Of a stretch of DNA of 46,393 nucleotides, positions 35,181-44,491 are shown piece by piece. The notes under the pieces were generated by a model, which worked only from the letters and a program-made list of their open reading frames with translations, was not told where the DNA came from and made no database searches. Position numbers and translations under genes: made by a program. The first letter of the stretch is position 1. The number at the start of each line of letters is the position of its first letter. This stretch comes from Aestuariivita sp. (lineage in GTDB: Bacteria; Pseudomonadota; Alphaproteobacteria; Rhodobacterales; Rhodobacteraceae), in the NCBI RefSeq assembly GCF_021404545.1, contig NZ_JAAWWD010000068.1, forward strand, positions 1 to 46,393. The letters run 5' to 3'.

Positions 35181-35196
35181 ATTTTGCATACAAAAA
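35181..35196. promoter_or_regulatory. GntR-type operator before the ABC transporter operon
   Basis: ATTTTGCATACAAAAA, in an AT-rich 300-base intergenic stretch (35041-35347) between the divergent prpD-like and ABC-transporter operons. It shares the core TTTTGCATNCAAAA with the site before the gntR gene. The rest of the intergenic region contains no gene; the promoters for both operons must lie here. Confidence 0.65.
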
Positions 35197-35347
35197 TTTA
35201 TTGCTTAACAAGATTTCTGTCGACATAATCGAAAGCACAGAAGGTGGTGAGCATGGCCTGTGAGCGCATCGAGATATGCGGTCAAAAGGCAGCTTCGACA
35301 GCCCGTGTCCGCCAAAGGCCGGTGTGACCCAACAGGAGAGAAGTCTG

Positions 35348-36511
35348 ATGAACCAAAGTGAATTTAACCGCCGACAGTTTATGGCTCTCATGGGCGCGAC
35401 CGCGGCACTCGGCGGAGTTGGCTCGACGGCCTACGCGCAGCAATCTCTCAAGCTGTGGGCGCCCGGGATCGCCAAGGTCGGTGCGCAGGACTGGTCCGAC
35501 ATGGAAAGCCAGGCGGGCATCGGCATCAACGCCATCGCCAAGTCCGCCCGCGCCGATGAGGCGATCCAGAAGATGGTCGTAGGTGACGGCAACGCGCTTT
35601 ATGACGCGATGACCGACAATGGCGGCGGGATGGAAGACGCGCTTGCCTCCCAGGGCGCCATCGTCACTCTGGACACGTCGCGTATCGCCAATTGGGGCAA
35701 TATCCTGCCCAGCTACAAGGAAGGCGGCTCAAGCTTCGACACCATCCGCCACGAGGGCGCTGTGGTGGCCGTGCCGTACATTTCCAACGCCGACAGCCTT
35801 GCGTTCAACCACGATGTGATCGGCGAGGAGCTGACCTCATGGGAGGCGCTTTTCGACAGCCAGTTCCGGGGCCGTGCAGCGATGCAGAACGACTTTGGTC
35901 CGACGCTGACCAATACCGCCATCTACCTCAAGCAATCCGGCAAGGGCAGCATCGACAACCCCTCGGACATGACCGAAGACGAGGTGCGCCAAACCTGTGA
36001 GTTCCTTATCGACCTCAAGAAAAAGGGCCACTTCCGCACCTTCTGGGACGGTGTGCAGAACGGCGCGGATCTGCTGTCGTCGGAGGAGGTGCTGGTGTCG
36101 TCCTGTTGGGAGGTCATCCAGATCTTCGCCGCGCGCAAGAATGGCCAGGACATTCGCTATGGCACGATGAAAGAGGGCCACCAGTCGTGGAACAACGTCG
36201 TCATGCTGACCCAGGGCGGCAAGGATCGCGGCATGGAGGATGCGTTCTACAGCCTGGCCAATGTCTATCTCAGCCCGTGGTTCGGCGCACAGACGCTGGC
36301 GGGTCTGGGCTTCACGCCCCAGATGGAAGGCGTGCAGGACTTCGTGGATGCCAATCCCGATATGTTCGATGCCGATACCAAGGCGATCATGTCCGAACGG
36401 CTGGAGCGCAAGCTGGCGCGCCGCGCGGTGCCGGGCAATTCCTGGCAGAACGTCTTTCCGACCAATATCCGCGCCTACCAGGATTGGTGGGCCCGCGTGC
36501 AGGCGGCCTGA
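35348..36511 (+). CDS. ABC transporter periplasmic binding protein (PotD/PotF-like)
   Basis: 387-residue solute-binding protein of the polyamine/iron class. The N-terminus (NRRQFMALMGATAALGGVGSTAYAQ) has a twin-arginine-like export signal, cut probably after AYA. The mature part has the two-lobe pattern of PotD relatives (LAFNHDVIGEELTSWEALFD, FRGRAAMQNDF, NVVMLTQGGKDRG). AGGAGAG lies about eight bases before ATG 35348. The ligand is uncertain: this class includes spermidine, putrescine, mannopine and other small N-containing solutes. It starts the plus-strand operon. Confidence 0.88.
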   Translation: MNQSEFNRRQFMALMGATAALGGVGSTAYAQQSLKLWAPGIAKVGAQDWSDMESQAGIGINAIAKSARADEAIQKMVVGDGNALYDAMTDNGGGMEDALASQGAIVTLDTSRIANWGNILPSYKEGGSSFDTIRHEGAVVAVPYISNADSLAFNHDVIGEELTSWEALFDSQFRGRAAMQNDFGPTLTNTAIYLKQSGKGSIDNPSDMTEDEVRQTCEFLIDLKKKGHFRTFWDGVQNGADLLSSEEVLVSSCWEVIQIFAARKNGQDIRYGTMKEGHQSWNNVVMLTQGGKDRGMEDAFYSLANVYLSPWFGAQTLAGLGFTPQMEGVQDFVDANPDMFDADTKAIMSERLERKLARRAVPGNSWQNVFPTNIRAYQDWWARVQAA

Positions 36512-36517
36512 TACTCC

Positions 36518-37438
36518 ATGGCCAGCCCCACAACTGACGTGACCGACGGGGGCACTTTACCCGTCGGCACCCCCCCTGTGACGCCATGGCGCGACCGTCT
36601 GACCCCTTGGGTGTTTCGCGCGCCGCTCGTTTTCATGGTGATGTTCTTTGCCATTCCCATGGCGCTGACAGTGGTCTTTTCAGTTTTTGAGCGCACGATG
36701 TTCTGGATGGAGCCGGGCTTTACGCTCTTTTCCTATGAAAACTTCTTTTTCTCGGCACGGCTGATCAATTTCCTCGATTCGATGAAATACTCTCTGATCG
36801 CGGTGGCGATCTGCTTTGTGTTGGGGTTCCCCATCGCCGTCTTTATTCGCAAATCCGTGCCGCAGGTCGCCCAGCACCGGGTGATTCTGCTGTTCATCCT
36901 GCCCTTCATGGTCTCCGAGATCATCCGCGTCTTTGCCTTGCGCCCCGTGCTACAACGCAACGGTCTGGTCAACTCCACGCTGATGGATCTGGGCCTGATC
37001 GACGAGCCGATCACGGCGCTGCTTTATTCCCACACCGGCGTAGTGATTGGCGAGGTGCTGTCCTTTTTGCCGTTCATCGTCTTTGCGGGCTTTCTGGCCA
37101 TGGAGGCGGTGCCGAAATACATTTTCGAGGTCTGTGACGATCTGGGCGTGGGTCCGTGGCGCCGCTTCAAGGACGTGATCCTGCCGCTTGCGGCCCCCGG
37201 CATCTTCGCGGGGTCGGTCTTTATCTTCGTCAATGGTCTGGGGGTTGCATTGCTGCCCAACATCCTGGGCGGGGCAGGGGCCGTGAACGCGGGCCTGATT
37301 GCGACCCAGGCTATCACCGCTCTGGATTTCCCGCTGGCCATGGCGGTGAGCGCGATCATGATGGCGACGCTGATGACGCTGCTTTGGATCGGGCACAAGC
37401 TGTTCGACCTGACCAAAATCCTGTCGCCGCTGAGCTAG
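36518..37438 (+). CDS. ABC transporter permease (PotB-like)
   Basis: 306-residue inner-membrane permease with about six hydrophobic segments. The cytoplasmic coupling loop that meets the ATPase is EVCDDLGVGPWRRFKDVILPLAAPGI, the usual EAA motif. It follows the binding protein by six bases and precedes the second permease by nine. Part of a complete PotDBCA-type importer. Confidence 0.92.
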   Translation: MASPTTDVTDGGTLPVGTPPVTPWRDRLTPWVFRAPLVFMVMFFAIPMALTVVFSVFERTMFWMEPGFTLFSYENFFFSARLINFLDSMKYSLIAVAICFVLGFPIAVFIRKSVPQVAQHRVILLFILPFMVSEIIRVFALRPVLQRNGLVNSTLMDLGLIDEPITALLYSHTGVVIGEVLSFLPFIVFAGFLAMEAVPKYIFEVCDDLGVGPWRRFKDVILPLAAPGIFAGSVFIFVNGLGVALLPNILGGAGAVNAGLIATQAITALDFPLAMAVSAIMMATLMTLLWIGHKLFDLTKILSPLS

Positions 37439-37447
37439 GACCCCAAG

Positions 37448-38332
37448 ATGAACGATTACGACAATCCGCTGCTGCACAAGCTGAAATGGGCGTATCTGCT
37501 GTTGGTGGTGACCACGTTGATGACGCCGGTGCTTTATGTGATGTATGTGTCGTTCAACGCCAACGGCTTTGGCGCGAACGCGTATGTTTTCACGCTGGAA
37601 TGGTACGGTCTGATCTTCTCGGACGAGCTGTTGATCGGCGCGCTGCGCTGGACCTTCATGCTGGCGGTGGTGGTCACGGTGATCGCTGTGCCCATGGCGC
37701 TGTTGGCGGCGAAATACTACAAATCGGCCAACAACAAGCTCTTCCCGGTGTTCCTGCTTTTGGCGCCGCTCTTTGTGCCTCCAGATATCCTCGGTTCGGC
37801 GCTGCTGGTGTTTTTCAAGAACCTGAACCTGACCTTCGTGTGGCTGGGCGATCTGCTGGGCACCACGATATTCGACAGCTGGTTCCGGCTCAGCTTTCTG
37901 ACTGCGACCATCGGCCTGATCATCTATACGATCCCCTATTCCTTCGTGGTGATCCTGATCACCATGGGCCGCTACCGCCCCGAACAGACCGAAGCCGCGC
38001 GGGCCTGCGGGGCGAACGGCTGGCGCGCCTTCTGGGACATCGAGTTTCCGCAGATCCGTGCGGGCGTCTTTTCGGCCTGCTCTTTCACGGTGATCCTGGT
38101 GTTCAACGAATACACCCGTACCAGCCTGCTCAAGGGCGGTTTTGACACGTTCACAACCGTTCTGATCAGCCAGATGCTCAACACCGGAATGTCGCCGCAA
38201 AGCTATGCGATGTCCGCGCTGGTCAGCTTCATTGCAATTGCCGTGATCGGCTCCATCATCCTGTTTACAATGCTCCGGGCTGACAGCCTGTCGCGCACCG
38301 CGCGTGCCAAGGCGGAACCGGTGATGTCATGA
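37448..38332 (+). CDS. ABC transporter permease (PotC-like)
   Basis: 294-residue inner-membrane permease, about six membrane segments. The EAA coupling loop reads EAARACGANGWRAFWDIEFPQIRAGV. Its stop overlaps the ATG of the ATPase gene by four bases. Confidence 0.92.
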   Translation: MNDYDNPLLHKLKWAYLLLVVTTLMTPVLYVMYVSFNANGFGANAYVFTLEWYGLIFSDELLIGALRWTFMLAVVVTVIAVPMALLAAKYYKSANNKLFPVFLLLAPLFVPPDILGSALLVFFKNLNLTFVWLGDLLGTTIFDSWFRLSFLTATIGLIIYTIPYSFVVILITMGRYRPEQTEAARACGANGWRAFWDIEFPQIRAGVFSACSFTVILVFNEYTRTSLLKGGFDTFTTVLISQMLNTGMSPQSYAMSALVSFIAIAVIGSIILFTMLRADSLSRTARAKAEPVMS

Positions 38333-39441
38333 CCAAGGGGACACCTGATATGACCAGCCCGAGACCGCCCGCCGTCGAGGTGCGCAACCTGTCCAAACAC
38401 TATGGCGATTTCGTAGCCCTGCGCGACGTGAACGTGACCATCGGTGCGGGCGAGTATTTCGTGCTGCTGGGGCCGTCCGGTGGGGGCAAGACGACGCTCT
38501 TGCGCACCATCGGTGGCTTTCACCGGCCCACCAGCGGCGAAGTTTTGCTGAACGGTCAGAGCGTGGGTCACCTGCCCCCCGACAAACGCCCCACGACGAT
38601 GGTGTTTCAGGCCTATGCGCTTTTCCCGCACATGACGGTGACGCAGAATGTGGGCTATGGGCTCAAGGTCGCGGGCCTGCGCAAGGACAAGATCGCCGAA
38701 AAAGTCGATTATGCGCTGGAGCAGGTGGGGCTGTCGCAGTTCACCCACCGCAAGCCGCATGAGCTGTCCGGCGGTCAGCAGCAGCGGGTGCAACTGGCGC
38801 GCGCAATCGTGCTGGACCGCGACATCCTGCTGCTCGATGAGCCGCTGGCGGCGCTTGATGCGCAGCTGCGCAAGGACATGTGCCTTGAGCTCAAGCATTT
38901 GCAGGAACAGGTCGGCATTACGTTCATCCACGTCACCCACAACCAGGAAGAGGCGATGACGGTTGCGGACCGCATCGCGCTGATCGCCAATGGCAATCTG
39001 GTCGAATGCGGCAACGCGCGCGACATCTATCGCGCGCCGGACAAGACATTCACCGCCAGCTTCGTGGGCGAAAACAACATGCTCAGCGGCAAGATCGCCA
39101 CCGCCAACGGCACCTCGGCCATCGTCGATGTGGCGGGCGCGCGGCTGAGCGTCGACACCCGGGGCTTGCACGTGCAGGATGGGCAGCCTGTGAACCTGTC
39201 GATCCGCTCGGAATGCGTGGCGATTGATCACGCCGATGCGGCCGCGGACGCCCATTCGATCAAGGGGGCTTATACCGAAAGCGTGTATCTGGGGCTGACC
39301 ACATCGCACCTGGTGCGCCTGCCCGACGGCACGGAGATGATCAGCCGCGTGATCTCAGACACGGATGACGGCCTGCCTGAGGCGGGCGCGCCGCTGCGCG
39401 TCACCTGGAAGCCATCCGACATCCGTTTACACGTGGAGTAG
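38329..39441 (+). CDS. ABC transporter ATP-binding protein (PotA-like)
   Basis: 370-residue ATPase. Walker A is GPSGGGKTTLL, the signature LSGGQQQRVQLARA, Walker B ILLLDEPLAALD, and the switch His in THNQEEAM. A C-terminal TOBE-like domain (about 285-365) follows, as in PotA and other class I importers. ATG 38329 overlaps the permease stop; ATG 38350 is an alternative. It powers the importer encoded directly upstream. Confidence 0.93.
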   Translation: MTKGTPDMTSPRPPAVEVRNLSKHYGDFVALRDVNVTIGAGEYFVLLGPSGGGKTTLLRTIGGFHRPTSGEVLLNGQSVGHLPPDKRPTTMVFQAYALFPHMTVTQNVGYGLKVAGLRKDKIAEKVDYALEQVGLSQFTHRKPHELSGGQQQRVQLARAIVLDRDILLLDEPLAALDAQLRKDMCLELKHLQEQVGITFIHVTHNQEEAMTVADRIALIANGNLVECGNARDIYRAPDKTFTASFVGENNMLSGKIATANGTSAIVDVAGARLSVDTRGLHVQDGQPVNLSIRSECVAIDHADAAADAHSIKGAYTESVYLGLTTSHLVRLPDGTEMISRVISDTDDGLPEAGAPLRVTWKPSDIRLHVE

Positions 39442-39447
39442 GTCACC

Positions 39448-40356
39448 ATGCCATCGAACCCGCGCATCCCGTTTCAGCTGTCCTCGGACCGGCCTGCCCT
39501 GGCAGCCCCCGAGGGCAAGCCGCTCATCGTGCATATCGCGATGAATATCGAATACTGGCCCATCGAACGTGCCATGCCGCGCGGCATCATTCCCGCGCCC
39601 CATGGTGCCACGCCCGCACCGCCCGATGTGCCCAATTTCTCGTGGGTGGAATACGGCTTGCGCTGTGGCATGCCGCGCATTCTCGGCATGCTGACGCGCA
39701 GGGGCCTGCCGTGTTCCGCCTTTCTCAACGCGCAGGTGGCGGATGTCTATCCCAGCCTGATGGACGCGGTGACGGAGGCAAACTGGGAACTGGTCGGGCA
39801 TGGCTGGTTCCAGCAATCGCTGAAACAGGCCGGTGATGAGGCCGACGTGATCCGCCGCTGCCTCGACCGGCTGGAACAGGCGGGCGGCACCCGCCCCCGC
39901 GCCTGGCTCGGCCCGGGTCTGGGCGAAACCGAAGATACGCCTGACATCCTCAAGGCCGAAGGGATCGAGTTCCTGCACGATTGGGTTCTCGATGACCTGC
40001 CCACTTGGATAAAGACGAAACACGGTCCCCTGATGTCCCTGCCTTACAGTTTTGAGCTGAACGACGTGCCGGTCTATGCGATCCAGAACGGATCCACCGA
40101 CGAATACCTCAAACGGGTGGAGGCCACATTGGCCACTTTCGAGCGTGAATTGCAGAGCCAGCCGCGCGTAATGACCCTGGCGCTGCACCCGCATATCATC
40201 GGCGTGCCGCATATCGCGCATCACTTCGAGGCCGCGTTGGACCTGCTGCAAGCGCGCGACGACACGATCTTCATGACCTCAAGTGGCATAGGCGACTGGT
40301 ATGCCAGCGCCGACCCCGACGGGGCAGGCCGCGTCATGGAGAGCGCAGATGACTGA
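39448..40356 (+). CDS. Polysaccharide-deacetylase-fold hydrolase (PuuE/cyclic-imidase-like)
   Basis: 302-residue NodB-fold protein. Where classical deacetylases have Asp-Asp there is MNIEYW, then GHGWFQQS with the metal-binding His, and HPHIIGVPHIAHHFE near the C-terminus. This pattern is that of PuuE-type allantoinases and cyclic-imide hydrolases, not of chitin deacetylases. It could open a ring amide or imide, which would suit the amidase at 28138. It begins seven bases after the ATPase gene and overlaps the CoA-transferase gene by eight. Confidence 0.8.
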   Translation: MPSNPRIPFQLSSDRPALAAPEGKPLIVHIAMNIEYWPIERAMPRGIIPAPHGATPAPPDVPNFSWVEYGLRCGMPRILGMLTRRGLPCSAFLNAQVADVYPSLMDAVTEANWELVGHGWFQQSLKQAGDEADVIRRCLDRLEQAGGTRPRAWLGPGLGETEDTPDILKAEGIEFLHDWVLDDLPTWIKTKHGPLMSLPYSFELNDVPVYAIQNGSTDEYLKRVEATLATFERELQSQPRVMTLALHPHIIGVPHIAHHFEAALDLLQARDDTIFMTSSGIGDWYASADPDGAGRVMESADD

Positions 40357-41536
40357 GAAATCGACCGCCCTCGACACCCTGAAAGTGCTGGATCTGACCC
40401 GTGTGCGCGCAGGCCCCACCTGTTGCCGCGTGCTGGCCGATTTCGGAGCCGATGTGATCAAGATCGAGGCCCCGGCGGGCAAGGATCCCTCCGCAGGCGT
40501 GTCTGGCGCGCGGCATGGCTATGACATGCTGAACCTGCACCGCAACAAACGCTCGCTGACACTCAACCTCAAGGACCCCGACGGGCGTGCGCTGTTTTTG
40601 CGGCTGGTGGAAACGGCGGATGTGGTGGTGGAGAACTTCCGTCCCGACGTGAAGGACCGGCTGGGGCTCGGCTATGCCGCACTGGCCGAGGTGAACCCGC
40701 GTATTATCCTCGCCTCCATCTCCGGTTTCGGTCAAACCGGCCCTTATGCGGGTCGCGCGGGTTTTGACCAGATCGCGCAGGGCATGGGCGGGCTGATGGG
40801 CGTGACCGGCGATCCTAAGGTCGGGCCGATGCGCGCGGGCGCAGCGGTGGCAGACAGCGCCTCGGGCCTTTATGCGGCCATCGGTATCCTTGTGGCGTTG
40901 CAGGAGCGCACGACCTCAGGGCAGGGCCAGTGGGTCCAAAGCTCCCTGCTGGAGGCGCAGATCGCGATGATGGACTTTCAGGCCGCCCGCTATCTGGTGG
41001 AGGGTGAGGTGCCGCAAAGCTCGGGCAATGAACACCCTTATGTGACCCCGATGGGCGTTGTCGCCACCGCCGACGGTTACCTGAACCTCGGCGTTGGCAG
41101 TGACGCGCAATGGCGCGCCTTTTGCGATCTGATCGACCGGTCTGACTGGGGCACGGACGCAGCCTATGCCACCAATGCCGCACGGTTTGAAAACCGCCCG
41201 CACCTTTGGGCTTTGCTTGCGCCGATCTTTGTCACGAAAAGCACCAGCGACTGGGTCACGGCGCTGGAAGAGGTTGGCGTACCCGCCGGGCCGATCTACG
41301 CGATGGACGAGGTCTTTGCCGATCCGCAGGTCCGGCATCTGGGCATGGCCGCCCCGGTCCACCACCATGCGCGGGGCGAGACGCGTCTGGTGGCGCAGCC
41401 CGTGAAACTGTCGCGTACCCCTGCAACGATCTATGCCTCTGCCCCCGATGCGGGCGCGCAATCCGACGCAATCCTGACAGATGTCGGGCTTTCGCAGGCA
41501 GAAATCGCCGACTTTCGCGCGCGCAATGTCATTTGA
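40349..41536 (+). CDS. CaiB/BaiF (type III) CoA-transferase
   Basis: 395-residue class III CoA-transferase. The N-terminal segment LKVLDLTRVRAGPTCCRVLADFGADVIKIEAP is typical, and the catalytic Asp lies in RAGFDQIAQGMGG around residue 155. It would move CoA from a donor such as succinyl-CoA to the pathway acid. ATG 40349 overlaps the upstream stop; the open frame to 40301 is inside the preceding gene. Confidence 0.92.
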   Translation: MTEKSTALDTLKVLDLTRVRAGPTCCRVLADFGADVIKIEAPAGKDPSAGVSGARHGYDMLNLHRNKRSLTLNLKDPDGRALFLRLVETADVVVENFRPDVKDRLGLGYAALAEVNPRIILASISGFGQTGPYAGRAGFDQIAQGMGGLMGVTGDPKVGPMRAGAAVADSASGLYAAIGILVALQERTTSGQGQWVQSSLLEAQIAMMDFQAARYLVEGEVPQSSGNEHPYVTPMGVVATADGYLNLGVGSDAQWRAFCDLIDRSDWGTDAAYATNAARFENRPHLWALLAPIFVTKSTSDWVTALEEVGVPAGPIYAMDEVFADPQVRHLGMAAPVHHHARGETRLVAQPVKLSRTPATIYASAPDAGAQSDAILTDVGLSQAEIADFRARNVI

Positions 41537-41547
41537 AGGATTTTCTC

Positions 41548-42738
41548 ATGAACCACTATGACCCTGACATGGTCTCGATGCCCGTTAACCCGGTGTGGGA
41601 CGACATCCGCGACGCGGTCGGCAAGCTTTGCGATGACTTTCCGAACGCGTATTGGATGAAGCTCGACAAAGAAGACGCCTATCCGCAAGAGTTTGTGACC
41701 GCCCTGACGCAAAGCGGTTTTCTGGGCGCTCTGATCCCCGAGGAGTATGGCGGGTCGGGTCTGCCGCTATCGGCGGCGGCGGCAGTCCTGGAGACGATCC
41801 ACGCAAAGGGCTGCAACGCCGCAGCGTGCCACGCACAGATGTATACAATGGGCACGGTGCTTAAACACGGGTCCGAAGAGCAAAAGCAGAAATACCTTCC
41901 CAAAATCGCGACGGGTGAGCTGCGCCTCCAGGCCTTTGGCGTCACCGAGCCGACCACCGGCAGCGACACGACCCAGCTTAAGACGCGGGCCGAAAAGACC
42001 GAGCGCGGCACATATGTGATCAACGGCCAGAAGGTCTGGACCTCACGCGCGTTTGAATCCGATCTGATGCTGCTGCTTGCCCGGACCACACCGTCGGACC
42101 AGTGTGCAAAACGCTCCGACGGGATGTCGGTTTTCCTGATCGACATGAACGAGGCCAGAAAAAACGGCCTCTCGCTGTCCAAGATCGACGCGATGATCAA
42201 CCACAACACCTGCGAGGTCTTTTTCGACAATGTCGAGATCCCGGCCGATACGCTGGTCGGTGAAGAGGGCAAGGGCTTTCGCTATATCGTCGACAGCATG
42301 AATGCGGAACGTATCTTGATTGCCGCGGAATGCATCGGGGACGCTAAATTTTTCATCGAAAAAGCCTGTGACTATGCCAATGACCGTTCCGTTTTCGGCA
42401 GGCCGATCGGGGCCAATCAGGGCATCCAGTTTCCCATCGCCGATGTCTATGCCAAGGCGCAGGCCGCCGAGTTGATGGTGACCAAGGCCGCAGCCGTGTT
42501 CGATGCGGGCGGCAAGGCGGGTGCCGAGGCAAACATGGCGAAACTGCTGGCCGCTGACGCCTCCTGGGCCTGTGCGGAGGTGTGCATGCAGACCTATGGC
42601 GGCTTTGCCTTCGCGCGCGAATACGGGATCGAGCGCAAGTGGCGCGAGGCCCGACTTTATCAGACCGCGCCGATCTCGAAGAACATGATTTTCGGCTTTC
42701 TGGGCCAGCATGTTCTGGGATTGCCGCGCAGCTACTGA
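41548..42738 (+). CDS. Acyl-CoA dehydrogenase
   Basis: 396-residue flavoprotein that forms an alpha,beta-unsaturated acyl-CoA. FAD/substrate segments: FGVTEPTTGSDTTQLKT, WTSRAFESDLM, and RSVFGRPIGANQGIQFPIAD. The usual C-terminal catalytic Glu (YEGT) is absent; the sequence there is RLYQTAPISKNMI. A Glu at residue 254 (MNAERILIAAE) matches the catalytic position of isovaleryl-CoA and long-chain dehydrogenases, which suits branched substrates. ATG 41548 follows GAAGGA by about seven bases. ETF-type electron acceptors are not in the window. Confidence 0.92.
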   Translation: MNHYDPDMVSMPVNPVWDDIRDAVGKLCDDFPNAYWMKLDKEDAYPQEFVTALTQSGFLGALIPEEYGGSGLPLSAAAAVLETIHAKGCNAAACHAQMYTMGTVLKHGSEEQKQKYLPKIATGELRLQAFGVTEPTTGSDTTQLKTRAEKTERGTYVINGQKVWTSRAFESDLMLLLARTTPSDQCAKRSDGMSVFLIDMNEARKNGLSLSKIDAMINHNTCEVFFDNVEIPADTLVGEEGKGFRYIVDSMNAERILIAAECIGDAKFFIEKACDYANDRSVFGRPIGANQGIQFPIADVYAKAQAAELMVTKAAAVFDAGGKAGAEANMAKLLAADASWACAEVCMQTYGGFAFAREYGIERKWREARLYQTAPISKNMIFGFLGQHVLGLPRSY

Positions 42739-42867
42739 GCGGAGCGCCACACTTGCGCAGGTCCCGCATCTGTGGCCACATTCGCCATAACGATCTGCCC
42801 CGGCAAGGGGTGGGCAAGGGGCATCTTCACGCCCACGACAGTGAACAACAACACCAGGGAGACAACG

Positions 42868-43842
42868 ATGAAAACACTCAAATCACTGGCGGCCCTGTCC
42901 GCCACAGCCATCCTGATCGGGTCCGCGGCACCGGTCTTTGCCGAAACGTCCTGGGATATGGCGACGCCATACCCGGAGGGTGAGTTTCACACCCAGAACA
43001 TCCTGCAATTTGCAGAAGACATCTCCGCCGCGACCGATGGTGGCCTGAGCATTACCGTCCACTCCGGTGCGTCGCTGTTCAAACACCCCGAAATCAAGCG
43101 GTCGGTTCAGAACCAGTTTGTCCCAATCGGCGAGGTGCTGATGGCCAATCTCTTTAACGAGGATCCGATCTTTGGCGCCGATAACATCCCGTTCATCGCC
43201 ACCACCTATGACGACGCCAAGGCGCTGTGGGACGCGCAACGCCCCTTGGTCGAAGCCAAACTGGCCGAGGATGGCATCCGTCTTCTTTATGCGGTGCCGT
43301 GGCCTGGTCAGGGCTTTTTCACCAACAAGGAGCTGAACGTCGGAAGCGATCTGGAGGGTCTGCGCTTCCGCACCTACAACGCGACAACGGCGCGGATGGC
43401 CGAACTGCTGGGTGCGTCGCCCACCACGATCGAGGCCGTCGAGATCCCTCAGGCGTTCTCGACCGGGATCGTGGACGCCATGGTGACGTCGGGCGCCACC
43501 GGCGCGCGCACCAAGGCTTGGGACTTTACCACCCAGTTCTATGATCTGCAGGCCTGGCTTCCCAAGAACATGATCATCGTCAACGAAGCCGCTTTCTCGG
43601 GTCTGCCCGCAGACCAGCAACAGGCGATCCTGACGGCGGCTGCCGCTGCCGAGACGCGTGGCTGGGAGATGAGCCAGGAGGTGGCCGGTGTTTCGGTCGA
43701 CAGCCTGGGCGAGAACATGACCGTGCACACAGCCGGGGAGGCCCTGTCCGCCGATCTGGCCGCCGTCGGTGCGCAGATGGCGGCAGACTGGGCCGCGGAT
43801 GTGGGCCCCGAAGCCCAAGCCATTCTGGACGCCGTGAAGTAA
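42868..43842 (+). CDS. TRAP transporter substrate-binding protein (DctP type), second system
   Basis: 324-residue periplasmic protein. The signal peptide (KTLKSLAALSATAILIGSAA) ends at VFA-ETSW. The DctP fold elements include PEGEFHTQNILQFAEDI and LEGLRFRTYNATTARMAELLG with the ligand-carboxylate Arg. ATG 42868 has GGGAG about seven bases upstream. It is followed by a strong hairpin that may raise its level relative to the permeases. The 129 bases before it, after the acyl-CoA dehydrogenase, hold no gene and no clear operator. Confidence 0.92.
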   Translation: MKTLKSLAALSATAILIGSAAPVFAETSWDMATPYPEGEFHTQNILQFAEDISAATDGGLSITVHSGASLFKHPEIKRSVQNQFVPIGEVLMANLFNEDPIFGADNIPFIATTYDDAKALWDAQRPLVEAKLAEDGIRLLYAVPWPGQGFFTNKELNVGSDLEGLRFRTYNATTARMAELLGASPTTIEAVEIPQAFSTGIVDAMVTSGATGARTKAWDFTTQFYDLQAWLPKNMIIVNEAAFSGLPADQQQAILTAAAAAETRGWEMSQEVAGVSVDSLGENMTVHTAGEALSADLAAVGAQMAADWAADVGPEAQAILDAVK

Positions 43843-43847
43843 AGACC

Positions 43848-43877
43848 GCGCGGGGGCAGTTCCTATTGCCCCCGCGC
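43848..43877 (+). terminator. Intercistronic hairpin after dctP
   Basis: GCGCGGGGGCA (43848-43858) pairs perfectly with TGCCCCCGCGC (43867-43877) across an 8-base loop. No T tract follows, so it is more likely a partial terminator or mRNA-stabilising stem that favours the binding protein over the permeases. Confidence 0.75.
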
Positions 43878-43912
43878 ACCCGGTCAGGGGCGGAAATGGG
43901 GAGGACGATGGG

Positions 43913-44449
43913 ATGATCACGCGCGGTCTTGATGCGGTCTATAGGGCCGCTGGCGCATTGGCGGGCGTCTTTCTGGTCGCCATTTGCGTCATCGTCACAG
44001 CGCAAATCGTGGCGCGGCAGTTCGAAACCATCATTCCGTCCGCCGATCAATTCGCGGGCTTTTGCCTTGCCGCGACCTCGTTTCTGGGGCTCGCCTACAG
44101 TTTTCGAAGCGGCAGCCACATCCGCGTCACGCTGTTCGTTCAACTGCTCAGCGGCACGGGCGGGCGGATCATGCTGATCCTTGCCCTTGCGATGGCGGCC
44201 TGGATCACCGGCCTTTTGGCATGGCACACGTTGTATATGGTCGTGCAGAACGCCAGCCGGGGCGAATTGACCTCGGGACTGGTGCCCGTGCCGTTGTGGA
44301 TCCCGCAGATGGGCATGGCCATCGGTGTGACCCTTTTCGCCGTGGCAATTCTTGAGGATCTCGTCAGCGCCATTCTGGGCCGCGATACCGTGTTCAATCA
44401 GGCCGAAGCGGAGCGCGATGCGCCGCTTGATGGTGCAGGAGATATCTGA
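43913..44449 (+). CDS. TRAP transporter small permease (DctQ type), second system
   Basis: 178-residue membrane protein with four hydrophobic segments; the DctQ-typical region is VAREFE-like (VARQFETIIPSADQFAGFCL) and the loop SHIRVTLFV. It pairs with the downstream DctM protein. GGGGAGGACG upstream of ATG 43913 supplies the ribosome-binding site. Confidence 0.9.
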   Translation: MITRGLDAVYRAAGALAGVFLVAICVIVTAQIVARQFETIIPSADQFAGFCLAATSFLGLAYSFRSGSHIRVTLFVQLLSGTGGRIMLILALAMAAWITGLLAWHTLYMVVQNASRGELTSGLVPVPLWIPQMGMAIGVTLFAVAILEDLVSAILGRDTVFNQAEAERDAPLDGAGDI

Positions 44450-44491
44450 TGCGACCAGCCACATGCGCCGTCCCGCGAGAAGCCGCTTGCA

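Noticed and set aside
36950-38200. 416-codon minus-strand frame opposite the ABC permeases
   Set aside because: It is the His/Gln/Arg-rich complement of membrane-protein codons, a common artefact.
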